Below, one piece after another: positions 9,837 to 19,069 of a stretch of 64,000 nt of DNA. Numbering within the stretch: the stretch's first letter is position 1; every line of letters begins with the position of its first letter. Under the pieces are notes generated by a model, which saw only the letters and a program-made list of their open reading frames with translations, searched no databases and had not been told where the DNA came from. Location: NCBI RefSeq assembly GCF_002019645.1, contig NZ_KV917374.1:5230369-5294368 (forward strand), in the 5' to 3' direction. A program made the position numbers and the translations under genes. The DNA is from Litchfieldia alkalitelluris (GTDB lineage: Bacteria; Bacillota; Bacilli; Bacillales; Bacillaceae_L).

Positions 9837-10913
9837 TTACCCCTTTAGTTTCTTATTCAGTAATTCAAATGTTTTATGAAGCACTTGTTTCGGCACTTTC
9901 GCATATCTATCTCCGATACTCACTTCAAAATAGCATTCATTCTCGTTCATTTCTCTTAGATTACTTGCTAGTCCGACTCCTATTTTTTCATAAGTATCTA
10001 TTAATTTGGATTCAACCTTTTCTTTCGGCTGATTAAAATGAACATGGAACATATTGGAGACTGGTTCCTCAGGTTTCGTTACGACGCCCTCGCATTGATT
10101 AAAAAGAGAAGCAAGCTCCTTTGCCTCTTCATAATATTGCTGCATTTTATTAACTCTTTGCTCAAAATAATAGTCAGAGCTAATAACATATGGATAGAGA
10201 CTGATAAGATCTCCACCATGACGTCTTTTCCACACTTTTGATTGCTCTATAAAGCTACTTTCACCTGCCAAAACAGCACCAGCAATTCCACCGATCCCTT
10301 TGTAAAAGGATACATATACACTATCAAATAACTCACAAACTTCAGCTGCTGTTTTTTGATAAAAGGGAAGAATCTCGAACAGCCTTGCACCATCCAAATG
10401 AAGCTTTATCCCTTTGTCACGGCAGTAGTTTGAAATTGATATTAATGTTTCGTAAGATGGCACTTGACCACCTATTTCCCGCTGAGGTAGCTCCAACAAT
10501 AAACAAGAGATATCCTCCGTTAATTTCTCTACATCCTCTAGTTCAATTACTCGAGTTTGATCTGCTAATAATATCGGGTCAATATGATGTAATTCTTTTA
10601 ACCCATCTTCTTCATGAATTTCCAAGTGAGATAATGGGTGATAAGCGACTTTTTTGATCCCTTTTTTGTCACACCAAATTCTTAACGCAATTTGCTGTGC
10701 CATTGTTCCACTTGGAAAAAACACTGCACTTTCTTTCCCTAACACCTTTTCCATTTTTTCTTGAAAGTCCTCAATTACTCTTCCATTTCCATACATATCA
10801 CTATCCAAATTTTCATCTACCTGTGCAAATGCATCCTTTAATACTTGGATATTTCTAAAGCCATGTCCGATCACTTGATATGTTGTTTCATTAAATGCTT
10901 TATGTAGTGTCAT
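9837..10913 (-). CDS. Threonine aldolase / beta-eliminating lyase family PLP enzyme
   Basis: A 358-residue fold-type I PLP enzyme of the low-specificity threonine aldolase / aromatic amino acid beta-eliminating lyase family. The phosphate-binding segment FFPSGTMAQQIAL is near residues 65-77, LHLDGARLFE carries the Asp/Arg pair that contacts the PLP ring, and SFYKGIGGIAGA carries the Schiff-base lysine near 205. Family members cleave L-threonine or allo-threonine to glycine and acetaldehyde, but many homologues act on other beta-hydroxy amino acids. The ATG follows GAGGAG. It is cotranscribed with the 104-residue gene, five bases downstream. Confidence 0.8.
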   Translation of the reverse strand: MTLHKAFNETTYQVIGHGFRNIQVLKDAFAQVDENLDSDMYGNGRVIEDFQEKMEKVLGKESAVFFPSGTMAQQIALRIWCDKKGIKKVAYHPLSHLEIHEEDGLKELHHIDPILLADQTRVIELEDVEKLTEDISCLLLELPQREIGGQVPSYETLISISNYCRDKGIKLHLDGARLFEILPFYQKTAAEVCELFDSVYVSFYKGIGGIAGAVLAGESSFIEQSKVWKRRHGGDLISLYPYVISSDYYFEQRVNKMQQYYEEAKELASLFNQCEGVVTKPEEPVSNMFHVHFNQPKEKVESKLIDTYEKIGVGLASNLREMNENECYFEVSIGDRYAKVPKQVLHKTFELLNKKLKG

Positions 10914-11026
10914 CGTAAAAACTCCTCACTCTTTATGTATAAATGACTTATGAATTCTATATATTTTCTATATTTAACATATCATACTCCCTGAAAGTGA
11001 GAAACTTGAATTGTAACCTAATTCGT

Positions 11027-11638
11027 CTATGTTAACCTTAAGCGATAATTTAAAAATCGTTCATTGGGATTTTTTTCATATAAATGAGGAATGATAATTT
11101 CTTCTTTTAGCTCAAATAAGGCATGGTTTTCTAAAAAATAGATATAATCCTCTGATGGATAATATAGAATTAAATCAATTTCTCTTGGAAATTCCTCGAC
11201 CGATTCCAAAATATTATTAACCACTTTCATAAAGATTTGGATTGTAAATGGATTGAAAAAGTAAAAACAATCATCTTCTGAGGAAACCTCATATTCTTCT
11301 GCCAAACAACATAAAAACTGAATTCGATCCAAGCTATTTTTATGTTTCATCATATAACTCTTCTTGTTTTCGACAGCTTCCGAATAAAAGGTCGGATTCA
11401 TTTCGATACCTACGACAGCTGTCTGATAAAAATGGTTAATGTAAAAATTCAACCGGCCCTTACCACATCCAAAATCAACCACAAGACCATTACGTTTCAA
11501 TTGATAGTTTTGGAATAATACCTCCAACACTTCATAAGGTGTAGGTTCATAACGATGATAATGAATTGAATGACTAAAACCCTTCTGAGTCCCTGCTGTT
11601 TTTATGTTTAATAATGCATCATAATAGTAATCATTCAT
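11027..11638 (-). CDS. SAM-dependent methyltransferase
   Basis: A 203-residue class I methyltransferase. The SAM-binding motif I is LVVDFGCGKGRLNFYI near residues 53-68, followed by an acidic residue at the end of the second strand (VGIEMNP). The C-terminal half has aromatic-rich strands of the Rossmann-like fold. There is no substrate-specific domain, so the substrate is unknown. The ATG follows AGGAGA. It is monocistronic; neighbours do not suggest a pathway. Confidence 0.8.
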   Translation of the reverse strand: MNDYYYDALLNIKTAGTQKGFSHSIHYHRYEPTPYEVLEVLFQNYQLKRNGLVVDFGCGKGRLNFYINHFYQTAVVGIEMNPTFYSEAVENKKSYMMKHKNSLDRIQFLCCLAEEYEVSSEDDCFYFFNPFTIQIFMKVVNNILESVEEFPREIDLILYYPSEDYIYFLENHALFELKEEIIIPHLYEKNPNERFLNYRLRLT

Positions 11639-11790
11639 GATTTATCTCCTAAAGTACCTTTCTTCCCTTATCTTAACATAGAGATCTTTATCATTTAAAA
11701 TAGGGCACTGTCTTAAAGCATTTATTTTAATAGGTTATGTGTAGAGCTGATTTACCTTTTTGTTTAATATTAATTTTCATTTTATCATTC

Positions 11791-11826
11791 AAAAAAAAAG
11801 CAAGTATCTCTTGATTGATACATTGC
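11791..11826 (-). terminator. Terminator of the GGDEF-EAL gene
   Basis: A stem of CAATGTATC and GATACTTG-type arms with one mismatch is followed on the minus strand by nine T, about 60 bases past the stop codon. Confidence 0.7.
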
Positions 11827-11887
11827 CTGTTTTATAAAATTCTATCTAATATGTGAGGAGTTCTAATTACACCTGCTTTTCTACAAG

Positions 11888-14152
11888 CTATTCAACAACT
11901 ACCCCTGAATTACTTTTCATAAATGCCTCAAACTCTACAGCTGGAACAGGTTTTAAAAATAAATAGCCCTGTCCAAACTGACAATTGTATTTTTCTAAGG
12001 ATTTTACTTGGTGAACATGCTCAATACCTTCTGCCACTACTTTTAAATTCAGATTATGTCCAATGTTTATAATTGTTTTGGCCATTGATTGTCCTTGTAG
12101 ATCATTTAGATCATCAATAAATGATTTATCAATCTTCAGTGTATTGATTGGTAATTTTTTTAATATATGAAGTGATGAGTAACCTATTCCAAAGTCATCG
12201 ATAGCCGTTTTGACACCTAGCTTTTTTAGCCCATAAAGAACTTCGGACGATTCATCTATATTCTGCATCAAGCTCTCTGTAATCTCAATCTCAAGATATT
12301 GAGGATCAATTCCAGACTCATCTATAATATCTTTCACTGACTGAACAAAGTCTCCCTGTCTAAATTGTTGAACTGAAACATTTACAGACACGTACAAAAC
12401 AGGAAATCCTGCTTGTTGCCAAGTCTTATTCTGTATACATGCCGTTTTAAGAACCCATTCACCAATCGAAACAATTTGTCCTGTTTCTTCAGCAACGGGA
12501 ATAAATTCTGCTGGGGAAATATACCCTAACTCAGGATGCTTCCATCTTATTAAGGCTTCCATCGCAATAACCTGTCTGGTCGTTAAATCCATAATAGGCT
12601 GATAAAATAGAGTGAATTCTCCTTGGTGAACAGCCTTTCGCAGTTCACTTTCAATCTTCATTTTACGAGTCAACGCTTCATTTAACTCTTTATTAAAAAA
12701 ACGAAAATTGTTTTTCCCACTTCCCTTTGCTAAGTACATTGCAGCATCGGCGTTTTTAAATAGCAATTCACTATTATCGCCATGATCAGGATAGGAACTA
12801 ATCCCTATGCTTGGTGTTATAGTAATCTCATGATTTGCGACAATAAAAGGACGAGAAAATTTATTTAATATAGTTTGAGCAGTCCCAATAATTCTTTTTC
12901 TATCTGCACCAGGAAGAATTAATATAAATTCATCTCCCCCTAACCTATAAACCTGATCAAGTTCACTCAATGAGCTTTTTAATCGTTCAGCTGATTTTAT
13001 GAGAATAAGGTCACCTGCAAAATGTCCTAATGTATCATTAATTAATTTAAACCTATCAAGATCAATTAGTAATAAAGTTAAGGAGCTATTCGTACGTGAG
13101 GCCACATCAATCTTGTATTCAAGTTCTTCATGGAAGCTTGTTCTGTTATTCAATCCTGTAAGTGGATCATGATAAGCTAGATCTCTATACTCAACCATTA
13201 GTAATCTATTTCTATTAATAACTAAGAGCTGCCTAATAATAACCATTATAAAAATTAGACATACACCTATACTCAATGTATTCAAGTTCCACTGATAACT
13301 ATTAATAACTAAAACAATTAAAATAATAATACTTATGTAAGGAAAAATACTTTCTCTGTTAACGGATTTCTTTAATGTCCAGTTTATCTCAACTTTCTCT
13401 TCATAGGCATAAAAAGATGCGAACCCTATCATCAATATAGCTATAAGCCAAAGTGGATCAATTAGGCTCCCTGGTTCATAACGTCCTTCTAGGGTTAAGT
13501 AAATATAGCTCGTATCTGCTAATATCTGCAGTATAAAACCTAGGTTGATTAATGAAAGTTCTTTTCTCTCGTTACTATATTGAGAGAGATAATATAAATA
13601 GATGACAGCATACAATATCCCTAAGTTCATCAAGGGATAAACAAGGAGGATAAATGTAATGCCAAGTGAATAATTTGCCAATGCAAGCAATGGCTCTATT
13701 AAAAAATGCAAACTAATAACAATAGCAATAATCATAAAAATGATGATATTAAATAAAAATGAATTTTCGGAAATAGTAGTCGAGATAATTTTAGCCTTGT
13801 AAACTAATGCCAGGAAATAGAAAAAATAGCCTAAAAGCCAACACACCAGTGAGGGATTTGGATATGAGTTTGCACCATGAAACAAAAATAAATAAAACCA
13901 TATCAGATAAGATGCGAAATTCAAAAATGTACCAATACTTAACAGCATCCAAAAGTATTTTTGTTTCCCTGAAATTTTTTGAAATGCTCTAAATACAAAA
14001 ATAAACGCGACCGCTCCACCAATAGTGGGGAAAAAACTAGCACCTAGTACTCTCACCCACTCATGTTCTCTAAATGCAATATTCCATATATAGAATGATG
14101 CTATAATCAAAATAATACCAAATAGCACTTTAAAATTTTTATTTTTATACAT
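11888..14152 (-). CDS. Membrane GGDEF-EAL protein (cyclic di-GMP turnover)
   Basis: A 754-residue c-di-GMP enzyme. The N-terminal part (about 1-310) has eight to ten membrane segments with no recognised sensor domain. The GGDEF domain follows, with DPLTGLNNR and an intact RLGGDEF active loop. The EAL domain keeps all catalytic signatures (EALIRWKHP, EITES, DDFGIGYSSL, KIDKSF, VAEGIE). Both synthesis and hydrolysis are therefore possible. The longer frame begins at a GTG at 14284, but that 132-base extension is a c-di-GMP riboswitch (14225-14310) and its expression platform, so ATG 14152 is chosen; its Shine-Dalgarno (AAAGTGATGG) is weak. The gene product's own ligand would control its expression. 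It is monocistronic. Confidence 0.88.
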   Translation of the reverse strand: MYKNKNFKVLFGIILIIASFYIWNIAFREHEWVRVLGASFFPTIGGAVAFIFVFRAFQKISGKQKYFWMLLSIGTFLNFASYLIWFYLFLFHGANSYPNPSLVCWLLGYFFYFLALVYKAKIISTTISENSFLFNIIIFMIIAIVISLHFLIEPLLALANYSLGITFILLVYPLMNLGILYAVIYLYYLSQYSNERKELSLINLGFILQILADTSYIYLTLEGRYEPGSLIDPLWLIAILMIGFASFYAYEEKVEINWTLKKSVNRESIFPYISIIILIVLVINSYQWNLNTLSIGVCLIFIMVIIRQLLVINRNRLLMVEYRDLAYHDPLTGLNNRTSFHEELEYKIDVASRTNSSLTLLLIDLDRFKLINDTLGHFAGDLILIKSAERLKSSLSELDQVYRLGGDEFILILPGADRKRIIGTAQTILNKFSRPFIVANHEITITPSIGISSYPDHGDNSELLFKNADAAMYLAKGSGKNNFRFFNKELNEALTRKMKIESELRKAVHQGEFTLFYQPIMDLTTRQVIAMEALIRWKHPELGYISPAEFIPVAEETGQIVSIGEWVLKTACIQNKTWQQAGFPVLYVSVNVSVQQFRQGDFVQSVKDIIDESGIDPQYLEIEITESLMQNIDESSEVLYGLKKLGVKTAIDDFGIGYSSLHILKKLPINTLKIDKSFIDDLNDLQGQSMAKTIINIGHNLNLKVVAEGIEHVHQVKSLEKYNCQFGQGYLFLKPVPAVEFEAFMKSNSGVVVE

Positions 14153-14224
14153 ATTAAGTAAACCATCACTTTCTAGGGATATAACAAAAGAAGCTATCTC
14201 CGCCGGAAATAACTTTATACTAGT

Positions 14225-14310
14225 TATCCCTTGGTAACTCAGCCACCATAGTTTTCCCTTAGGTCTGTAGCTTTGCGTCCTCACTTTTCAGTGAGTTTGC
14301 CGTTTCAATG
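14225..14310 (-). promoter_or_regulatory. Cyclic di-GMP-I riboswitch (GEMM)
   Basis: Read on the minus strand, this leader has the conserved GEMM-I elements in order: GGCAAAC, a CAC-UGAAAA-GUG hairpin with a GAAA-type loop, AGGACGCAAAGC, GACCUAA, and GGUGGCUGAGUUACC. It lies 73 bases before the ATG of a GGDEF-EAL gene. Downstream, AGGGATA and TATCCCT arms can pair across 57 bases and enclose GGCGGAG, a plausible expression platform. The identification rests on my recollection of the family consensus; a covariance-model search would settle it. Confidence 0.88.
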
Positions 14311-14414
14311 AATTATTTCACTTTTATTCCTAGTTCTATTCTACCATACGAAACGGAATCTAGTAGTCATTTTTCACTACTCTTTCTTATATTTGTTCCA
14401 CCCTAAAAAAACTA

Positions 14415-14590
14415 CGGTTGGAGAGTTCCATTCGCTTCGCCCCACTCGCTTTCCGTGGGGCGGTCCGTGAGCCTCCTCGTCACTTTTAGCTCCTGTGGGG
14501 TCCCACGAAACCGCTATATCCCACAGGAGTCGAGTGGCTCCGTTCATTCCATACTTAGTGTAAGAAATGTTCATCCTCGATGGTGAAATT
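14415..14590 (-). repeat. Repeat family A, copy 2
   Basis: The same intergenic repeat as at 6619-6802, between the riboswitch leader and the glutathione peroxidase gene. Small ORFs in it have no ribosome binding site. Confidence 0.85.
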
Positions 14591-14698
14591 TTTAATTAGT
14601 ATAAATGTTAACCTACAAATTTCTATGACCATAATTTCGTGTTATGATAAGCATAACACTACTTAGTAAAATATTTTATTTTATAAGGAGGGAAACGA

Positions 14699-15178
14699 TT
14701 GAAAACTGTATATGATTTTGACATAACCCTACCAAACGGCGCTAAACAATCATTAAAAGAATATGAAGGCAGGCCTTTACTAATTGTTAATACAGCTAGT
14801 AAATGTGGCTTTACTCCCCAATTTTCAGGGTTGCAGGAACTTTATGCAAAATATAACAATCAAGGTTTTGAGGTGTTAGGCCTTCCTTGTGACCAATTTA
14901 AAAAGCAGGAATTTAATCATATTGAAGAGACCGTTGAATTTTGCCAGGTAAATTACGGTGTGACCTTTCCAATCTTTGCAAAGGTTGATGTGAACGGTCC
15001 TAATGAAGATCCTTTATTTACATACTTAAAAGATCAAAAAACGGGGATACTGGGTAAAAATATCAAATGGAATTTCACAAAGTTCCTTATCGACCGAAAT
15101 GGGCAGGTGGTCGAACGCTATGCCCCAACAACTGAGCCACAAAAAATCGAAGCTGATCTTTTAAAATTATTATCATAA
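14699..15178 (+). CDS. Glutathione peroxidase family thiol peroxidase
   Basis: A 159-residue peroxidase of the Gpx family (BsaA in B. subtilis). The active site is NTASKCGFTPQ near residues 30-40, with Cys in place of selenocysteine, and the family signature LGLPCDQF follows near 60-67; the WNFTKFL motif carries the catalytic Trp and Asn. Bacterial enzymes of this type usually use thioredoxin to reduce hydroperoxides. The start is TTG eight bases after AGGAGGG. It is cytoplasmic, with normal length, and monocistronic ahead of an MFS gene about 110 bases downstream. Confidence 0.9.
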   Translation: MKTVYDFDITLPNGAKQSLKEYEGRPLLIVNTASKCGFTPQFSGLQELYAKYNNQGFEVLGLPCDQFKKQEFNHIEETVEFCQVNYGVTFPIFAKVDVNGPNEDPLFTYLKDQKTGILGKNIKWNFTKFLIDRNGQVVERYAPTTEPQKIEADLLKLLS

Positions 15179-15287
15179 ATTATGTATAAAAGGTTTTAAC
15201 TATTATAACGCTTTTTATAATTAGAATAGTATAATTAAGGTAGATTGCACCTAACCTCTTAGCTATTAAACTGGAGTGAACTTCATT

Positions 15288-16460
15288 TTGAAATCAAAGA
15301 ATTCTTTATTTATTTTATTTGCTGTTATGTTTCTTGTAATGGTTGGATTCGGAATTATTATTCCGGTCATGCCTTTTTATGCCGAGGAAATCGGGGCCAC
15401 TCCAACACAATTAGGGCTTTTAATGGCTGTTTATTCATTAATGCAGCTTCTATTTGCACCAATGTGGGGGAGAATATCTGATAAAGTCGGTCGAAAACCA
15501 ATTATTATGGTTGGAATTTTTGGACTAGCCCTTTCCTTTTTCTTGATGGCCATTTCTACTCAGCTCTGGATGCTGTTTGCTGCGAGAATTATTGGGGGCT
15601 TTTTCTCCTCTGCTAATATGCCAACTGTTATGGCATATGTAGCAGATATTACGACTGACGAGGACCGCGGGAAAGGAATGGGCATTATTGGTGCATCTGT
15701 TGGGTTAGGGTTTATTTTTGGACCAGCAATAGGTGGCGTCTTCTCGCAAGGAAGCTTGAGTACTCCCTTCTATCTTGCTGGGGCTTCATCATTAATTACC
15801 TTTATTCTTGTTGCACTTGTTCTCAAGGAATCTTTATCAACGGAACAACGAAATCGACAATCAAAGAAGAAAGTACCTTTATTAGTTGCATTCAAAGGTC
15901 ATCTATCAATCCTTTTTATTTTGCAATTATTTGTTTCTTTGTCATTATCAGGTCTTGAGGCTACCTTTGCTTATTTTGCCTATGAAAAAGCACAGCTAGA
16001 ATCTGTTGAGCTCGGATATATTTTTATGATTATGGGGTTTGCTGGAGCATTAGTTCAAGGAGGAGTCGTTGGTAGACTGACAAAAAAATATGGAGAAGGA
16101 GCCGTTATACAACTTGGGATTATTATATCCTTAATCGGCTTTACTTTAATCCTATTTATTGACAGCTTCACAACAGCTGCAATATACCTAACTGTCTTCG
16201 GGATAGGTAATGGTTTAATTCGTCCAAGTGTTTCTTCACTTTTAACAAAAAAGTCTACCTCTGGACATGGCAGCACAACAGGACTTCTATCATCCTTTGA
16301 TTCTCTAGGAAGAATTATTGGACCTCCACTAGGTGGTCTATTATTCTCCATGGCAGTCGGTTTGCCATATATTTCAGGTATAATTTTATCATTATTCGCA
16401 TTTGTTCTTTATCGCATGTATCACACTCAGGCCAAAAAGTCCGAGCCTAGCACATCATAA
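15288..16460 (+). CDS. MFS drug-efflux-type transporter
   Basis: A 12-helix major facilitator of about 390 residues, related to tetracycline/multidrug:proton antiporters. Motif A (GRISDKVGRKPIIM) is between helices 2 and 3, and the PAIGGVFSQ-type motif C follows in helix 5, as expected of drug:H+ antiporters. The frame could begin at GTG 15276, but GGAGTGA overlaps that codon and is well spaced for TTG 15288, which is preferred. Substrate unknown. No adjacent regulator is present. Confidence 0.85.
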   Translation: MKSKNSLFILFAVMFLVMVGFGIIIPVMPFYAEEIGATPTQLGLLMAVYSLMQLLFAPMWGRISDKVGRKPIIMVGIFGLALSFFLMAISTQLWMLFAARIIGGFFSSANMPTVMAYVADITTDEDRGKGMGIIGASVGLGFIFGPAIGGVFSQGSLSTPFYLAGASSLITFILVALVLKESLSTEQRNRQSKKKVPLLVAFKGHLSILFILQLFVSLSLSGLEATFAYFAYEKAQLESVELGYIFMIMGFAGALVQGGVVGRLTKKYGEGAVIQLGIIISLIGFTLILFIDSFTTAAIYLTVFGIGNGLIRPSVSSLLTKKSTSGHGSTTGLLSSFDSLGRIIGPPLGGLLFSMAVGLPYISGIILSLFAFVLYRMYHTQAKKSEPSTS

Positions 16461-16583
16461 TTAAGGATAAAATCCAACCCACCTTGAACTAACCCGTTCG
16501 GTTAAGAGGGAAAAACTTTAATTCGCAGGTTAAATTAGCACTGGTTTCGCAGGCGAACTTAGCAACACAAATAACAACTTCAA

Positions 16584-16616
16584 AAAAGGATCAGACAATT
16601 ACAATCTGATCCTTTT
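16584..16616 (+). terminator. Terminator of the MFS gene
   Basis: AAAAGGATCAGA and its perfect complement form a 12-bp stem ending in TTTT, about 120 bases after the stop. Confidence 0.7.
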
Positions 16617-16997
16617 GCTCTGAAATCGCAGTCTTCTTAAACTAACTCACCGTTACTTTAAGTGGTTATTTCACAAAGTTAGATATGGTTTTTGCTGAAT
16701 ATTATATTTATACGGTGTAGCAAACTACAATACCGACTGCTTAGAATTGAACTCTTTTTTTCTTACTTGTGATATGGTTCACCAGAAGTATTCTAAATGA
16801 GTATCTAACAAAAAGTACACAGCCTTCACCCTACTATCTATTTATATCCACTATGAACTATGTAAGTGGCATCTTTTCTTCCTTAGCTAAATGCAGCACC
16901 TTGAAAATATGGTGAATTTCACTCTAAACTAGGCCAATAAGCAACAAGCGTTCAGAAAAGAGCCTTAAATAAAAAGTCAAGTCCTTACCTAGGGAAT

Positions 16998-17480
16998 AAA
17001 TAAGTGGAAATTTTTCCTTTAATTGCAGATTAGAGCTGGTTTTAGGTGAAATAGAGGGGATTTTTTCCCTTATTAAATCAAAATTGCCTATTTACATGTA
17101 TTTCTGGTCAAATAAGAGTAATTTCTCCCTCTATTTAAGCTAATCTTAATGCTATTTATGAATTAAGGGAAATTTTTCCCTCTATTCTATTTACTATACA
17201 GTATATGTTTACCACACATCTCCGACTTCATATTCTTGAATAATCCTATCACAACAAACATATATAGGATTATTCTAGCAATCCAATTAACAACCCTTTT
17301 AGCTAGTGTTCAAAAATTTTTGTACACTAGCTATTTGCTATGCTAATTATGGTGATAATTCCTTTGTTATACCTTAAATATCTCCATAAAACATGGTTAT
17401 ATAAATGAACAAAGAGATGCGAATTAGCATGCTAATTCCATCTCTAAAAGGCGTGTTATTTCGTATTTTCTCCCTCTCAA
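16998..17480. repeat. Repeat family D, copy 2
   Basis: Four cores centred near 17011, 17061, 17122 and 17173 (spacing 50, 61, 51) are followed by a diverged stretch with a long hairpin near 17303-17336 (TAGCTAGTGT arms) and the same terminator-like tail (17409-17480) as copy 1. The gap 16617-17521 holds nothing else that I can identify. Confidence 0.75.
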
Positions 17481-17521
17481 GTGAACTGGTTAACCTTGAA
17501 CTGGTGAGTTGGATTTTTTAT

Positions 17522-18391
17522 TTAGCAATATGAAGAGATTAGTTCAGTTAATAATGTTTCTAATGGTGTAAATACATACCCCATTGCGCTTGCTTTATCA
17601 GTATTTATAGACCATGCCCCAGGGAGATTAAATGGTGAAGGTGATCCATTATCGCTTAACAATGCTTTCTTCCCTGTTATATTTTCTATGGTTTAAATTA
17701 ACTCTCTTAAACTAATATCCCCCTCTGATCCGGGGTTTATTGGGCCTTGGTAATCTGATTCAGCTATCTGATATAAAAATGTTGCAGCTTCATGTGAATC
17801 GATAAAACCATATCTTAAATCTGGGTGTTCAATCATTATCGGGTTATTTTCCTTCACCCAATCTACATGCATTTTTAATCGTTTTGTGAAGTCATCTCTT
17901 CCGACAATAATTGGGAATCGCACAGCCACTACTGGAATGGATGCTTGTTGAAACAAAACTTCTTCGGCTGACCTTTTAGCTTCCTGATAACCTATGTAAC
18001 CACTATACTCTTGTCTATTCTTCAGATCGGGTCGAAAGGTAAAGGGATTAAAATCTTCCTCCACATGATTCGTGCCAAACTCATAAACAGCTTGGCTAGA
18101 AGTAAAAATATATTTCGAAATCTTCCCTTCAAGAACTCTTATACTATTAAATGCTTCCTCAGAAGAATAGCAAGTTTGGTCAAATACAACGTCCCAGCTT
18201 CGATTATCAAATCCCCGCTCCATTGAAAATATATTCTCACGATCAATAATTATCCGATCAACCGAAACTCCAAATGAATCAGATGTCATTCCCCGTGTTG
18301 CAATGGACACTTTAACACCGTTTTCGATAAGGATCTGAACTAACCGCTTCCCAACAAACTGTGTTCCTCCAAGAATTAACGCTGAATTCAA
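17522..18391 (-). pseudogene. NAD-dependent epimerase/dehydratase with an in-frame stop codon
   Basis: An SDR-type sugar-nucleotide epimerase/dehydratase relative. The NAD-binding motif GGTQFVGKRL is at residues 8-17, and a YIGYQEAKRSAE stretch supplies the YxxxK catalytic pair. The open frame ends at TAA 17693-17695, after 232 residues. In the same frame, 56 more codons follow to a second stop at 17522-17524, and they read as the normal C-terminus (GKKALLSDNG, SPFNLPGAWSIN, FTPLETLLTELI). One substitution, for example GAA to TAA, explains this. The start is TTG; the gene follows the lipoprotein gene by 19 bases. A truncated functional protein or a sequencing error remains possible. Confidence 0.8.
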
Positions 18392-18410
18392 ATAAGCTTC
18401 CCCGCTTTCC

Positions 18411-18863
18411 TTAGATAATAATATCTATCACTATCTTATATTCTTCACCAACGTCTGTTGTCATCCATACAGATAGTAGATATTCTCCACTTTTCAGATC
18501 GAGCTCAGTAAGATTAATTTCATAGATAAGCTCTTCTCCCTGTTTGATCGTTTCAGTGGTTATTTCTGATTTATATGAATTCGAATCAGATAACCTAAAA
18601 ATTCCCTTAGCATCCTTCGTCTGAACAGTATAATCAAATCGCTGTGAGGTATTAAATTTGAATTCTACCATTTGTTCAGTTTGGTTTTTCAAACGGTATT
18701 CATAGATGTGTGGTGTTTTCTCAATAATACTTGACTCGACTTCTCCAGCTACAATACCTCCGTTAGATATGTCAACTTGATCGACAATGTCTACTTTTTG
18801 ATTTTGTGAACCACAGCCTGTTAACAATAAGACTAATACTACAAATACATAATAATTCTTCAA
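18411..18863 (-). CDS. Lipoprotein with a BsuPI-like proteinase-inhibitor domain
   Basis: A 150-residue lipoprotein: the signal peptide ends in the lipobox LLTGCGSQ, with lipidated Cys near residue 17. The mature part resembles the BsuPI domain (intracellular proteinase inhibitor of B. subtilis) in its NTSQRFDYTVQTKDAKGIFRL region and the later GEELIYEINL strand. Exported versions of this domain are common in bacilli and are not proven inhibitors. The start is TTG after GTGGTGA. It is the first gene of a pair with the interrupted epimerase. Confidence 0.75.
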   Translation of the reverse strand: MKNYYVFVVLVLLLTGCGSQNQKVDIVDQVDISNGGIVAGEVESSIIEKTPHIYEYRLKNQTEQMVEFKFNTSQRFDYTVQTKDAKGIFRLSDSNSYKSEITTETIKQGEELIYEINLTELDLKSGEYLLSVWMTTDVGEEYKIVIDIII

Positions 18864-19069
18864 ATCTAATCACCACGCTTTTATTTTTAATAACCATCAT
18901 ATTAGACGTTTGATTTTTGGTTAAGTTTCTAAAAATTTACATTTAATTCAGAATGGATTTCTGTGAAGCATTAACCCTAATCTTATTTGAATGAGGTTAC
19001 CCCGAAGGTTAATTTATTTCAGCTAGCTTTTTGCTTTTGCTTTAAAGCTAACTGAAGATGGGCTCTGTT

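Noticed and set aside
14153-14284. GTG start giving a 798-residue GGDEF-EAL protein
   Set aside because: The segment matches a c-di-GMP-I riboswitch aptamer and expression platform and has no ribosome site before the GTG.
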